A stretch of 39,778 nt of DNA from a virus, in IMG/VR virus record IMGVR_UViG_3300036760_000153, positions 1 through 39,778 of that record. One strand, 5' to 3'. Shown here one piece after another: positions 1-6,457 of the stretch. The notes below the pieces were generated by a model. The model was not told the origin of the DNA and searched no databases. It saw only the letters and a program-made list of their open reading frames with translations. A program made the position numbers and the translations under genes. Every line of letters begins with the position of its first letter. Position 1 is the stretch's first letter.

Positions 1-73
1 GGACATCTCGTCGGTCTACTACACCGAGTTCGCACGGCATCACTTCGGCGACTTGCTCCGCGAGGGTGGTCAC
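1..73 (-). CDS. partial hypothetical protein, runs off left edge
   Basis: Seen: a GTG start at 73-71 overlaps the TGA of the preceding minus-strand gene as GTGA, and an open frame of 24 codons continues past base 1. The readable product begins VTTLAEQVAEVMPCELG. Its start context (GCC, then GTGACC) resembles that of the upstream genes in the same operon. Too little is present for a family assignment. It is called a gene because of the 4-base overlap, the open frame and its place in a colinear operon. Confidence 0.45.
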   Translation of the reverse strand, partial: MTTLAEQVAEVMPCELGVVDRRDV

Positions 74-144
74 GGCTTCGCCTCCTTGGCCTGGGCTGCG
101 CGGTGCGCGTCGAGAGCGGCGAGGGCGTCGAGATCGGCGGTCAT
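70..144 (-). CDS. 24-residue small protein
   Basis: Seen: an ATG at 144-142 overlaps the TGA of the alanine-rich gene as ATGA, and the frame stops at 70. The product MTADLDALAALDAHRAAQAK (24 aa in all) is acidic at the front and alanine-rich, and could form one helix. The 12 bases before the start and the first codons (GACGCC, ATG, ACCGCC) are the same as at the start of the upstream 243-residue gene. This suggests either a translation signal or an old local duplication. No function can be assigned. It could be a translational spacer. Confidence 0.4.
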   Translation of the reverse strand: MTADLDALAALDAHRAAQAKEAKP

Positions 145-872
145 GGCGTCACCCGTATCGGTGTGCGTGGCTCGCGACCAGCGAGGTACTCTAGCAAGCG
201 GCGCGATTGGGCGGCCCTCGCGGCGGCCCACGCGGCGTCCCACGCGGCACTCGCGTCCCTCGCGGCGGCGTGCGCGGCGTCCCTCGCGGCACTCGCGGCA
301 CTCGCGGCGTCCCTCGCGGCCCTCGCGGCCCACGCGGCGGCCCACGCGGCGGCCCACGCGGCGTCCCTCGCGGCACTCGCGTCCCTCGCGGCGGCCCACG
401 CGGCGTCCCTCGCGGCACTCGCGGCACTCGCGGCACTCGCGGCGGCCCCGATCTCGCCACGCGCATACGCACGCGCCGCCACGATCGCATCTCGTGGCCG
501 CGAATCAGTCGGGTACTGGCGCTCGTACAGCGGCAGCACCATCTCGGCGCAGTCAGCCGCGAAAAGTCGCGCCGTGCGATCATTCCAGGGGTCGATGCGG
601 CGCAGCAACCGCGCCTCGCGCACCACTACCTTGTTGTCGTTGATGACTCGCTCGCCGCCGCGCACCTCAACCTCGAAGATCGCCTCACCGAGCCAGTGGA
701 TCAGATCCTGGCGACGGCAGATGTGGTAGCCGTTCGAGCACGGGATCAGATCCTCGACGATCTTCGGCATCCACTTACCCGGTTGCTTGCCCCGTGGCAG
801 ATACCACTTACCGTCGCCACCATGGCATGTGTCACCATTGACGGCGAGCACCTTGTAGTACTTGGCGGTCAT
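141..872 (-). CDS. DUF7666/Imm5-like protein with alanine-rich helical repeat tail
   Basis: A 243-residue protein. Residues 1-90 (start MTAKYYKVLAVNG, with PCSNGYHICR and a WLGEAIFEVEVRGGE stretch) resemble N-terminal domains found in phage and bacterial DUF7666 proteins. Residues about 95-145 contain a cysteine near VLPLYERQYP and the RPRDAIVAARAYARGEI pattern typical of the Imm5 immunity-protein family. From about residue 145 to 220 it is a run of AARDAAWAAA-type units, expected to form long helices. The ATG at 872 overlaps the upstream stop as ATGA, and the gene is fourth from last in the leftward operon. From family resemblance it may be a protective or immunity-type factor. The exact role is unknown, and the repeat number may vary between relatives. 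Confidence 0.75.
   Translation of the reverse strand: MTAKYYKVLAVNGDTCHGGDGKWYLPRGKQPGKWMPKIVEDLIPCSNGYHICRRQDLIHWLGEAIFEVEVRGGERVINDNKVVVREARLLRRIDPWNDRTARLFAADCAEMVLPLYERQYPTDSRPRDAIVAARAYARGEIGAAASAASAASAARDAAWAAARDASAARDAAWAAAWAAAWAARAARDAASAASAARDAAHAAARDASAAWDAAWAAARAAQSRRLLEYLAGREPRTPIRVTP
193..455 (-). repeat. GC-rich short tandem repeats inside the alanine-rich gene
   Basis: Units such as GCGGCCCACGCG, GCGTCCCTCGCG and GCACTCGCG recur in register with codons over about 260 bp. On the minus strand they encode AARDAAW, AARDAS and AAWAAA units. The period is a mixture of 9, 12 and 15 bp, so the array is degenerate rather than a clean satellite. Other frames stay open here only because of the repeats. 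Confidence 0.85.
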
Positions 873-1225
873 GGCGTCACCGGCTTCGCCAGCTCGGCAG
901 CCAGCTCGTCAGCCGCAGCCTTGCGGCGCTCGTCGAGGGCGGCAAGTTCTGCCCCAAACTCGCAACGGTATCGCTCAAGCTCGGCTGTGAGCGTGGCGAC
1001 CTGAGCCTCTGCGCGCTCCACCTGTCGACGGGAACTCTCGCGGTGCGCCTCACAGGTTTCGGTCACGCCATCAATCACTCGCTGCTCAGTCGAGCGCAGC
1101 TCGTACCGTTCGAGGACGTAGAGGGCGGCGATGGTGGTCCAGCTTTCACCGGGGTTGCCCTGCACCCATGCGGCGTACAGGCGCTCGGCCAGCTCTTTCA
1201 CTTCTGCGTAAGTGGGGGCGATCAT
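869..1225 (-). CDS. hypothetical coiled-coil protein, 118 aa
   Basis: The ATG at 1225 overlaps the upstream TGA (1224-1222) as ATGA. That sets the start at MIAPTYAEVKELAERLYAAW rather than the longer open frame. The N-terminal half is helical and has two tryptophans (AAWVQ, ESWTT). The C-terminal half (from about residue 60) is a heptad-like run rich in E, R, A and L (SRRQVERAEAQVATLTAELE), predicted to be a coiled coil. It ends AKPVTP, close to the VTP end of the next gene. No enzyme motif is visible and no family is recognised. It lies between a coiled-coil recombination-module protein and the alanine-rich protein. Confidence 0.65.
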   Translation of the reverse strand: MIAPTYAEVKELAERLYAAWVQGNPGESWTTIAALYVLERYELRSTEQRVIDGVTETCEAHRESSRRQVERAEAQVATLTAELERYRCEFGAELAALDERRKAAADELAAELAKPVTP

Positions 1226-1899
1226 CGCGTACCCACCCGTGGCTTCGCGTAGATTCGGACACCGGGGTAGGTCTGCGTCCCCTTGACCGCGCGCGCCATC
1301 TGGCCGATCGCCGTCTCGTTCGGCTGCAGGAACGCCAGCGGTGCGCTGCCGCTGGCGCATGCAGCGACCAGTGCCTTCAGATCCGTCACCTCAAACGTCC
1401 ATGTCTCGCCAATCGAGATGCCGGCCACCTTCACCGGCGGCGGCAGCACCGGCGCCGCCGATGCAACCGCGCTCTCTTCGCGCACCGCATCGGCAAGCTC
1501 GCGCTCGCCCGCGGCCTCGAGCTCGCGCGCTTCCTTCTCTGCTTTCTCGCGCGCCTCGCGTGCGAGAGCCTCGGCGAGCGCTGCGACTTCTCTGGCCTTG
1601 CGCTGCTGCTCTGCAGCGTAGGCACCGACCTTGCTCTTGAAGAGCGTCTCCGCTTGGACGAGCGGGTCCTCGATCTTCTTGCGCTGTGCGATCGTGACCT
1701 TGCGCGCCTCGATCTGCGCGCGGTCGATCGGATCGAACGTGCGTCCGATCTCGGCCCGCAGCGCCTTGATGTCGCGCAGACGGTCGGCGACGAGCTCGCA
1801 GTGCTCTTGCGAGGCGACGATGAAGATCGTCGCTTCCTCGGGCCAACTGAGCGCGCGGGTTTCGAGTTCGGCGAGCGGGATGAGAGCGGCGTCGCTCAT
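1222..1899 (-). CDS. coiled-coil phage protein of the recombination module
   Basis: A 225-residue protein whose ATG at 1899 overlaps the Acb2-like gene stop (ATGA). Residues about 20-150 form a long charged helical region (QIEARKVTIAQRKKIEDPL, then A/E/K/R-rich repeats). The end has the pattern typical of a widespread phage family found beside recombination genes: ETWTFEVTD, a proline-rich or aliphatic stretch ending FLQPNETAIGQMARAVKG, then YPGVRIY. Family members are usually annotated only as coil-containing proteins. The role is not established here. Operon position suggests a helper of the upstream nuclease, or of an annealing protein that is not seen in this window. Confidence 0.75.
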   Translation of the reverse strand: MSDAALIPLAELETRALSWPEEATIFIVASQEHCELVADRLRDIKALRAEIGRTFDPIDRAQIEARKVTIAQRKKIEDPLVQAETLFKSKVGAYAAEQQRKAREVAALAEALAREAREKAEKEARELEAAGERELADAVREESAVASAAPVLPPPVKVAGISIGETWTFEVTDLKALVAACASGSAPLAFLQPNETAIGQMARAVKGTQTYPGVRIYAKPRVGTR

Positions 1900-2120
1900 G
1901 GCTTGTCCTGGGTAGCGATCGCCTGGTTCGCCCACATTCGCGCTTCCTCGAGCTTCGTCAGCGCCATCGCTTGACCTCTCCCGGCCGGGGTCAAGAAGAC
2001 AATCGTTTTCGCGACCCTCTCCAGGAGGGCGGTGACAGCTCCGTGCAGCTCGGCCTTCACGGCATTCGGCTCGTGGTAGCGGAATCGGTTCTCGATCTCG
2101 GCATCCGTCGGTTTGCTCAT
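1896..2120 (-). CDS. acb2: Acb2/Tad1-type cyclic-nucleotide sponge (predicted anti-CBASS/anti-Thoeris)
   Basis: A 74-residue protein beginning MSKPTDAEIENRFRYHEP. The FRYHxP segment near residue 13 and the helical motif ALTKLEEARMWANQAIA (residues 53-69) match the small Acb2/Tad1 hairpin-domain proteins of phages as I remember them. The length matches the family (about 65-95 aa). Family knowledge: these proteins form oligomers that bind cyclic di- and trinucleotide messengers and so block CBASS, and in some cases Thoeris, effectors. The start at 2120 overlaps the nuclease stop as ATGA, so it would be made early with the nuclease and the gp3-like protein. Which messenger it binds cannot be read from the sequence. 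Confidence 0.82.
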   Translation of the reverse strand: MSKPTDAEIENRFRYHEPNAVKAELHGAVTALLERVAKTIVFLTPAGRGQAMALTKLEEARMWANQAIATQDKP

Positions 2121-2737
2121 GGCAGTGCGATCCCCTCTTTGTTGAGGCGCCAGTGCGCCACTCGATTGCACGCGAGGAAGTCCGGGAAATCCGAACGGTC
2201 CGCGTACTCCGTGATCGTGTAGGTGCCGTCCTTCTTCAGCCGCAGCGCCATCCGCCGCATTCGTGTCGTCTCGAGCATTGGTCGCGCGAGCTGGTCGTAA
2301 CCGGCGAGCTGCAGGGCGACCCAGGCAGCCAGACCGATCGAGGTCTTGAGATCGACGATCCAGCACCAGCCGTCGCGGGCGACACCGAGCCGGTCAAGTG
2401 TCCCGGCGTAGCGGAACTCCTTCGAGACCATGCTGTACTCGATGAGGGTGGGCTTGAAGCCGGTGTCCTTGAGGAACCGCAGATAGCCCTCGAGATAGCC
2501 AGCCGTCTCTTCGTAGGCTTCGTCCTTGCTCGGGTCTTCACCGAGGTCGTGGAGGGCGGTGACTCTGTGTGCGGCGCGGCCTCGTTGCGCGGCTTGGGCA
2601 AGCACGTCCGCGCCGATGCCCGAGAAATCGACGACGCCCGCGAGCGCGAGAACTTCGGTGACGCTGGGAACGCGGCGACCGTCGACGACATACTTCGAGG
2701 TATCTCGTTCGATGTAGAGCCGAGGAGCCGTCTGCAT
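2117..2737 (-). CDS. PD-(D/E)XK nuclease (RecB/Cas4-like)
   Basis: A 206-residue protein. It starts at ATG 2737 (frame TGATG with the upstream stop); a GTG three bases earlier is equally possible. Visible nuclease signature: SVTEVLALAG near residue 25, an RGRAAH motif (51-56) like the RGxxxH of Cas4/RecB-type enzymes, E100 in LIEYSMVSK, D115 in YAGTLDRLG, and D129-L-K131 in IVDLKTS. After the DLK come helices with LAGYDQLAR, the conserved tyrosine/glutamine region of this fold. Such phage enzymes are exonucleases acting in recombination or replication. The neighbouring gp3-like and coiled-coil proteins form a common phage cluster with it. Confidence 0.85.
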   Translation of the reverse strand: MQTAPRLYIERDTSKYVVDGRRVPSVTEVLALAGVVDFSGIGADVLAQAAQRGRAAHRVTALHDLGEDPSKDEAYEETAGYLEGYLRFLKDTGFKPTLIEYSMVSKEFRYAGTLDRLGVARDGWCWIVDLKTSIGLAAWVALQLAGYDQLARPMLETTRMRRMALRLKKDGTYTITEYADRSDFPDFLACNRVAHWRLNKEGIALP

Positions 2738-4155
2738 CACGCTTTCTTCGCGTTCATCGCGAACGTCAGGATTCTCCCAACATCCACCTTCTTCAGATCC
2801 CGCGTCGCCTCGACGCCGAACTTCTTCAGCACAAGCCTCAGTAACTCCGTCGGCTGCATGTCGAGCCGCGTCGCACGTTTCTTCGTCACGTCCCAGAGCT
2901 GCTCCCGCTGCTCGGCGTCGAAGTAGAGGTGCTCGTCTACGCGCGCGGCGGGGGCCGACTGCGGAGGAACAGCGGCTGAAGCCGCCCCTTCTGCGCCAGG
3001 CGCCGGGGAGAGGGAGCTCTCCGTCGGTTCCTCCGCTGCGGGTGCGGCCGGCTCTGGCACAAGGGCATGCACCTCCTCGGCGCCCCCGCTCGCAGATTCA
3101 GCGCCGCCCCCGTCGCCGGAGCTCTCCGGCTCCGTCACGTCTACGACAGGGGCGGCGTCCGCAGCCGGCTCGACCTCGACACCCGCCGCGCGGTCGCGTG
3201 CATCATTGTCGTGGTCGAACTCGGCGCGGAACTCCTCGACTTCCTCGGGCGAGAGCTCCCACGTCCGGGAGATGGTCGCCTCGAGCTTGCGAACCTCGTC
3301 TAGCATCGGCGCGCGAATCGCAAGCTGCCGGTGGACGGTCTCTAAGAGCTGCTGCGGGCCGCCCTTGAATCCAATGCGAGCGATGAGCTGCTTCGACGCA
3401 GGCTTTCCGCTCCGCGGCTGCACCGTCTGATACCCGACGCTGAAGGTCAGCGGAATCCAGGCGAGCGTGCCGCCGGTGATCCGCTTGACCATCTCCAACG
3501 ACTGCTGAATGTTCGCGATGCTGTTCCAACTCGTCGTGCGGAACTCGTAGCAGCCACCGACCGACTGCTGCGCCTGCAGGATGAACCGGAGCCGAGCGGC
3601 TGGTTTGCAGCGCGGCGGATCGCCGTCGAAGTCCGGACAGCCGGGGCCGCAGGGGCGTGCGGCAACGGTGGGGTCCCCAGATTCGCCCCAGGCCCATAAT
3701 TCCATCGGGCCGAGGATCTGAACCGTCTTGCCGTTCTTCGTCTCGCTCCGCAGCACCGTGGCGCGCTGAGCGCTCTGCATGTCCCCGTGGCAGAAGACCG
3801 TTCGGCCGCGGTAGTAGGCGAGCCGGTTCGGGAAGCAGAGCTCGATGTCGTCGAAGGGCAGCCCGATCTCCAGTTCCACGGGGAGACCGTGCTCGAACTC
3901 CTCGAGACCCGTCAGCTCGAGGATCAGCTTCGAGCGGGGGCAACCGCCGCAGGTCCGGGCGCCCTGTTGAATCAGGGTCTGCATGAGATCCACGTCGACC
4001 TCGAGTCGCCCCTGCTCGTCCCGATTGGTCGTGGTGAGCTCGATGTGGTCGTACTTGGTCGGCGGCGCCATCTTGCCCGCCTGCGCCGGGTTCGGCTCCC
4101 CGATCTTCGCGCGGCCGTACACCGGCAGTCCCTCTCGAAGCCCCTTGATCGCCAA
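2737..4155 (-). CDS. gp3-like / 'hydrolase or metal-binding' phage protein
   Basis: First gene of the leftward operon, 472 aa. The start is TTG at 4155, chosen because GGAGG lies 8 bases upstream and the product then begins with AIKGLREGLP, the family's usual N terminus. Residues about 1-280 match a phage family annotated variously as gp3-like, recombination-directionality-factor-like or hydrolase/metal-binding: AYYRG, WCYHGD-like VFCHGD, RPCGPGCPDFDGDPPRCKP, FRTTSWNSIANI, ITGGTLAWIPL. Clustered cysteines (ARTCGGCPR, CGPGC, RCKP) suggest a zinc site. A long A/P/E-rich linker (about 310-410) joins a separate C-terminal helical domain (YFDAEQREQLWDVTKKRATR). A direct role as excision factor for the integrase at 7183 is only inferred. 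Confidence 0.7.
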   Translation of the reverse strand: MAIKGLREGLPVYGRAKIGEPNPAQAGKMAPPTKYDHIELTTTNRDEQGRLEVDVDLMQTLIQQGARTCGGCPRSKLILELTGLEEFEHGLPVELEIGLPFDDIELCFPNRLAYYRGRTVFCHGDMQSAQRATVLRSETKNGKTVQILGPMELWAWGESGDPTVAARPCGPGCPDFDGDPPRCKPAARLRFILQAQQSVGGCYEFRTTSWNSIANIQQSLEMVKRITGGTLAWIPLTFSVGYQTVQPRSGKPASKQLIARIGFKGGPQQLLETVHRQLAIRAPMLDEVRKLEATISRTWELSPEEVEEFRAEFDHDNDARDRAAGVEVEPAADAAPVVDVTEPESSGDGGGAESASGGAEEVHALVPEPAAPAAEEPTESSLSPAPGAEGAASAAVPPQSAPAARVDEHLYFDAEQREQLWDVTKKRATRLDMQPTELLRLVLKKFGVEATRDLKKVDVGRILTFAMNAKKA

Positions 4156-4170
4156 CTTTCGCACCTCCAA

Positions 4171-4196
4171 AGTATCAGCGCACCCTATACCTGTAA
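4171..4196. promoter_or_regulatory. operator copy 1 (before the gp3-like gene)
   Basis: Plus strand reads AGTATCAGC, GC, ACCC, TATACCTGTAA. This is nearly identical to 11262-11288 and similar to the reverse complement of 4245-4266. The half-sites AGTATCAG and TATACCT form an imperfect dyad. It lies just upstream of the GGAGG/TTG start at 4155. On the minus strand GTTACA and TACTTT are 17 bp apart, so it could overlap the leftward promoter. Predicted repressor/Cro site. Confidence 0.6.
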
Positions 4197-4244
4197 CGTG
4201 GTCAGTGCAAGGGCAGCGCCGGCTTCTTGCGCTCGATGCGTTTC

Positions 4245-4266
4245 GGGTATAAGGTCCGCAGATGAT
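4245..4266. promoter_or_regulatory. operator copy 2 (before the Cro-like gene)
   Basis: Plus strand reads GGGTATAAGGTCCGCAGATGAT. Its reverse complement matches the other two copies at about 15 of 22 positions (CTTATACC and the ATC...GC framework), with one degenerate half-site. It lies 15 bases upstream of the ATG at 4282 and contains TATAAG, a plausible -10 for the rightward transcript. The opposite orientation to copy 1 fits a divergent control region. Confidence 0.5.
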
Positions 4267-4281
4267 CTCGGAGGGTATCGC

Positions 4282-4536
4282 ATGGTCGTGAGGGAGCATC
4301 CTGGGAAGACGCTGCGCGAGGCGGTCGGCATGTCGCAGGTCGCGTTCGCGGAGGCGATCGGGGTGACGCAGCCGCGCGTCTCGGATGTCGAGGCGGGGCA
4401 CGGGAACTACGGGCGCGACACGATCCTCTCGATCATGGGGCGGTTCCGGCAGCAGTGCATTCAGCTCGGGATCACGGCGGAGGACATGGCGCGCGGGTTA
4501 GAGGATGAGACCGACGCTCTGGTCGCGCCGAGTTGA
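4282..4536 (+). CDS. Cro/C1-type (XRE) helix-turn-helix regulator
   Basis: An 84-residue protein. The ATG at 4282 has GGAGGG 6 bases upstream. Residues 10-45 are a clear XRE helix-turn-helix: TLREAVGMSQVAFAEAIG, then VTQPRVSDVEAGHG, with the recognition helix at about residues 28-37. The remainder (YGRDTILSIMGRFRQQ) is the supporting helix set, ending in an acidic tail. It is the first gene of the rightward early operon and sits directly beside operator copies 1 and 2. It is therefore a good candidate for a Cro-like switch protein. A second HTH protein lies at 11331-11756. Confidence 0.8.
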   Translation: MVVREHPGKTLREAVGMSQVAFAEAIGVTQPRVSDVEAGHGNYGRDTILSIMGRFRQQCIQLGITAEDMARGLEDETDALVAPS

Positions 4537-4979
4537 GCCGTCGGAAGGTCATCTCGCCGGCCCTCGTCGAGTGGACATGGCTCGCGCTGCGCCAGGCGGC
4601 GGCGAGGCACGGTAAGACGTGGCGCTCCGCACTCTCCGATGCGCGGTACAAGCTGATCGAGGCGGCGCTGCGGCAGGCGTCCCCGCACGAGGTCGCACAC
4701 GCGGTAGACGGCTTCATCGCGAAGTCGAGCGACTGGACGCCGGAGATCCGCGCGAACTGTTTCAATCCGGAGTACATCCTCCGCCCGACGAAACTGGATC
4801 AGCACGTAGAGGAGGCGAATGTGCGCGCGACCGTCGCCGAACGCATGGAGACGCGGCAGAGTTTGACTACGGCGGTGCTGGCTGCCGCCGTCGCGGAGGT
4901 TTCGGTCGAGCAGAACATCGCCGAGGCGAGCGAGCTGCGTGCGCTCGGGTTCTTCGGAGAGGTCGGCGATCGTGCATGA
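4533..4979 (+). CDS. replication-organiser-like protein
   Basis: A 148-residue protein whose TTG start overlaps the previous stop (TTGA). Residues about 25-90 (YKLIEAALRQASPHEVAHAV, DGFIAKSSDWTPE, then FNPEYILRPTKLDQHVEEAN) resemble the C-terminal domain of phage replisome organisers: a lysine/arginine-rich helix, a 'Y/W...G' loop and a final 'ILR....ve.f' segment. The usual N-terminal winged helix is absent, so this is a shortened form or a diverged relative. The following gene encodes an ATPase of the helicase-loader/DnaB fold, which fits replication initiation. Assignment is by pattern and position only. Confidence 0.5.
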   Translation: MSRRKVISPALVEWTWLALRQAAARHGKTWRSALSDARYKLIEAALRQASPHEVAHAVDGFIAKSSDWTPEIRANCFNPEYILRPTKLDQHVEEANVRATVAERMETRQSLTTAVLAAAVAEVSVEQNIAEASELRALGFFGEVGDRA

Positions 4980-5844
4980 CGGGATCGACCTCGCGGCCGT
5001 CCTGCGCCGCGCCCAAGCGGACACCGAGGAGCATCCGCTCGCGAAGCTCGAGCTCGATCCCACCGCAGCGCGCCGCTGGCCCGCCGGGATTGCCGGCATC
5101 GACGACGACGTGCACATGGCCGGCTTCTACGGCTTCACCGCAGTCTGCGGCTCCGCGAAGCTCGGGAAGTCGATCGTCGGCTACCAGAGCGCGCTCGTCG
5201 CCGCGATGAACGGCTGGCGCGTGATCTACGTCGACGCCGAGCTCGACGACTGGCAGGCGAATCAGCGCATCCGTAACTCGGTGCAGATGGCCCCGAAGAA
5301 TTGGCTCTACGAGCACCCAAACTTCGTCTGGCGCCAACTCTTCAAGCGCACATCGCTCGAGGTGCTCGTGAACGACGTGGCTGGGTGGGTCGAGGACTAC
5401 GACGAGAAGGTCCTGGTCGTACTCGACTCGATTCACCGGATCGCGCAGAAGATGGTGGACCGCAGGCGGCGGATCGACTTCTACGACGCGCTGCACGATC
5501 TCGTGAACTGGTGCCTCACGGCGCGGCGCATGGCGCATGGCGGCCTCGGCTTCATGGTGATGTCGGAGCAGAACAAGCACGGCGGGACCAAGGGCGAGTC
5601 GATCGAATTCGCCTGCGACGTGCTGCTGAAGCTGAAGGGCAAGGCGAGCGAGCGGACGACGGAATTGAACGTCGAACTCTCGCGCGAGGGCGGTGGCGGG
5701 TCGCTGGGGCAATACGTGCGGGACTGGTCGAGGTGCCGCTTCCGGCGACCGGAGCGGGTGGAGATGGAGGAGCAGCCGGAGTTGCCGCCCTTGCCGACTG
5801 AGCCGGACGACTGGACGCGGGACGAGCCGCCTTTCCCGATGTAA
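4972..5844 (+). CDS. RecA/DnaB-fold ATPase, probable replication or recombination ATPase
   Basis: A 290-residue protein. GTG at 4972 is preferred because GGAGAGG lies 9 bases upstream and it overlaps the previous gene's end. The Walker A motif GSAKLGKS is at residues 60-67, an acidic second motif (IYVDAELDDW) at 85-94, Walker B VLVVLD at 147-152, and a glutamine sensor region in FMVMSEQNKHGG near 200. This order fits the RecA/RadA/DnaB ATPase core, without the DnaB N-terminal domain. The C-terminal tail is proline- and acid-rich. Position after an organiser-like gene suggests a helicase or helicase-like ATPase acting in phage DNA replication. A KaiC/RadA-like recombination ATPase is the alternative. 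Confidence 0.75.
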   Translation: MHDGIDLAAVLRRAQADTEEHPLAKLELDPTAARRWPAGIAGIDDDVHMAGFYGFTAVCGSAKLGKSIVGYQSALVAAMNGWRVIYVDAELDDWQANQRIRNSVQMAPKNWLYEHPNFVWRQLFKRTSLEVLVNDVAGWVEDYDEKVLVVLDSIHRIAQKMVDRRRRIDFYDALHDLVNWCLTARRMAHGGLGFMVMSEQNKHGGTKGESIEFACDVLLKLKGKASERTTELNVELSREGGGGSLGQYVRDWSRCRFRRPERVEMEEQPELPPLPTEPDDWTRDEPPFPM

Positions 5845-5846
5845 CA

Positions 5847-5867
5847 GCGGCAACCGCCGCATGGAGG
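5847..5867 (+). promoter_or_regulatory. SD-proximal GC hairpin with ribosome site
   Basis: GCGGC (5847-5851), loop AACC, GCCGC (5856-5860), then GGAGG at 5863-5867 before the ATG at 5873. One of six leaders of this design in the window. The stem would place the SD just 3' of a stable hairpin. Confidence 0.55.
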
Positions 5868-5872
5868 CCACA

Positions 5873-6214
5873 ATGGCGAAGTCAGACGCAGAGAAGCTCA
5901 CCGAACGGGTCGCCGCCCACTACCAGCAGATGCTTGCCGAGTCGCTGCCGCGCATCAGCGAGGCGATGGACACCGACGAGGCTCGCCAGGCGAGCTTCAC
6001 GGTCACGGTCACGTTCCAGCGGGGCAAGAACGGGGTTTCGGCGAAACTCATGCCGCGCGAGCGTATCCCGATGCCCGGGATCGAGCTCAAGCTGACCGCA
6101 GATGACGACGGGCAGCTCGGGCTCTTCGCGGGACACGGCGCGCCGAAGATCGTGCCTGCGGGCAAGAGCATGAACGACAACGAGGACGAGCAGTCGGCAC
6201 CCCCGGCTCACTGA
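5873..6214 (+). CDS. conserved small phage protein, 113 aa
   Basis: The ATG at 5873 is chosen because GGAGG lies 5 bases upstream; an earlier in-frame ATG at 5861 overlaps the SD itself. The N-terminal half (KSDAEKLTERVAAHYQQ) is helical. Residues about 40-85 hold alternating hydrophobic strands (ASFTVTVTFQRGKNGVSAKL), followed by PRERIPMPGIELKL and DDGQLGLF. This strand pair ending in a D-G-Q-L-x-L-F motif recurs in small early phage proteins near replication genes, with no known activity. The tail is acidic. No catalytic residues stand out. Confidence 0.65.
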   Translation: MAKSDAEKLTERVAAHYQQMLAESLPRISEAMDTDEARQASFTVTVTFQRGKNGVSAKLMPRERIPMPGIELKLTADDDGQLGLFAGHGAPKIVPAGKSMNDNEDEQSAPPAH

Positions 6215-6216
6215 AC

Positions 6217-6236
6217 GCCGCGGAGCGGCAAGGAGG
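6217..6236 (+). promoter_or_regulatory. SD-proximal GC hairpin with ribosome site
   Basis: GCCGC (6217-6221), loop GGA, GCGGC (6225-6229), immediately followed by AAGGAGG (6230-6236) and ATG at 6242. Same architecture as 5847-5867 and 22977-23000. The arm order is reversed relative to 5847, so the stem rather than the primary sequence is kept. Confidence 0.55.
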
Positions 6237-6241
6237 CAAAC

Positions 6242-6457
6242 ATGGCGAAGAGAACGAGCATCGTGTTCCTGGACGGCATCGTGACGCTGAAGCGCACGAA
6301 GGGCGGCTACCGGATCGAGATTGTCGACGCCGGTGGGCTGAAACAGGCGGAGTCGCTGCGGAACGCCACGGAGGCGCTGATCCGGGACCTCTGCCCGCCG
6401 CTGCTGATCGTGAGTCAGCCGGTCAAGACGGAACGGATCGTCGGCCACGTCGCATGA
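6242..6457 (+). CDS. hypothetical protein, 71 aa
   Basis: The ATG at 6242 follows AAGGAGG at 5-base spacing. The product MAKRTSIVFLDGIVTLKRTK reads as short strands in a mixed alpha/beta fold, with a helix near ESLRNATEALIRDLCPP. No motif or family is recognised. Its stop overlaps the start of the RusA-like gene as ATGA, so the two are probably translationally coupled. Confidence 0.6.
   Translation: MAKRTSIVFLDGIVTLKRTKGGYRIEIVDAGGLKQAESLRNATEALIRDLCPPLLIVSQPVKTERIVGHVA

Noticed and set aside
193-455. CRISPR-like or non-coding satellite, and long plus-strand ORFs with RGPRG or AAHAA repeats
   Set aside because: The units are 9-15 bp without spacers and are in register with the minus-strand gene. 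The other frames are open only because of the repeat composition, and none has a convincing ribosome site.
4156-4401. Longer form of the gp3-like gene starting upstream at 4401
   Set aside because: It would cross both operators and the divergent promoter. The TTG at 4155 has a GGAGG and gives the family's usual N terminus.
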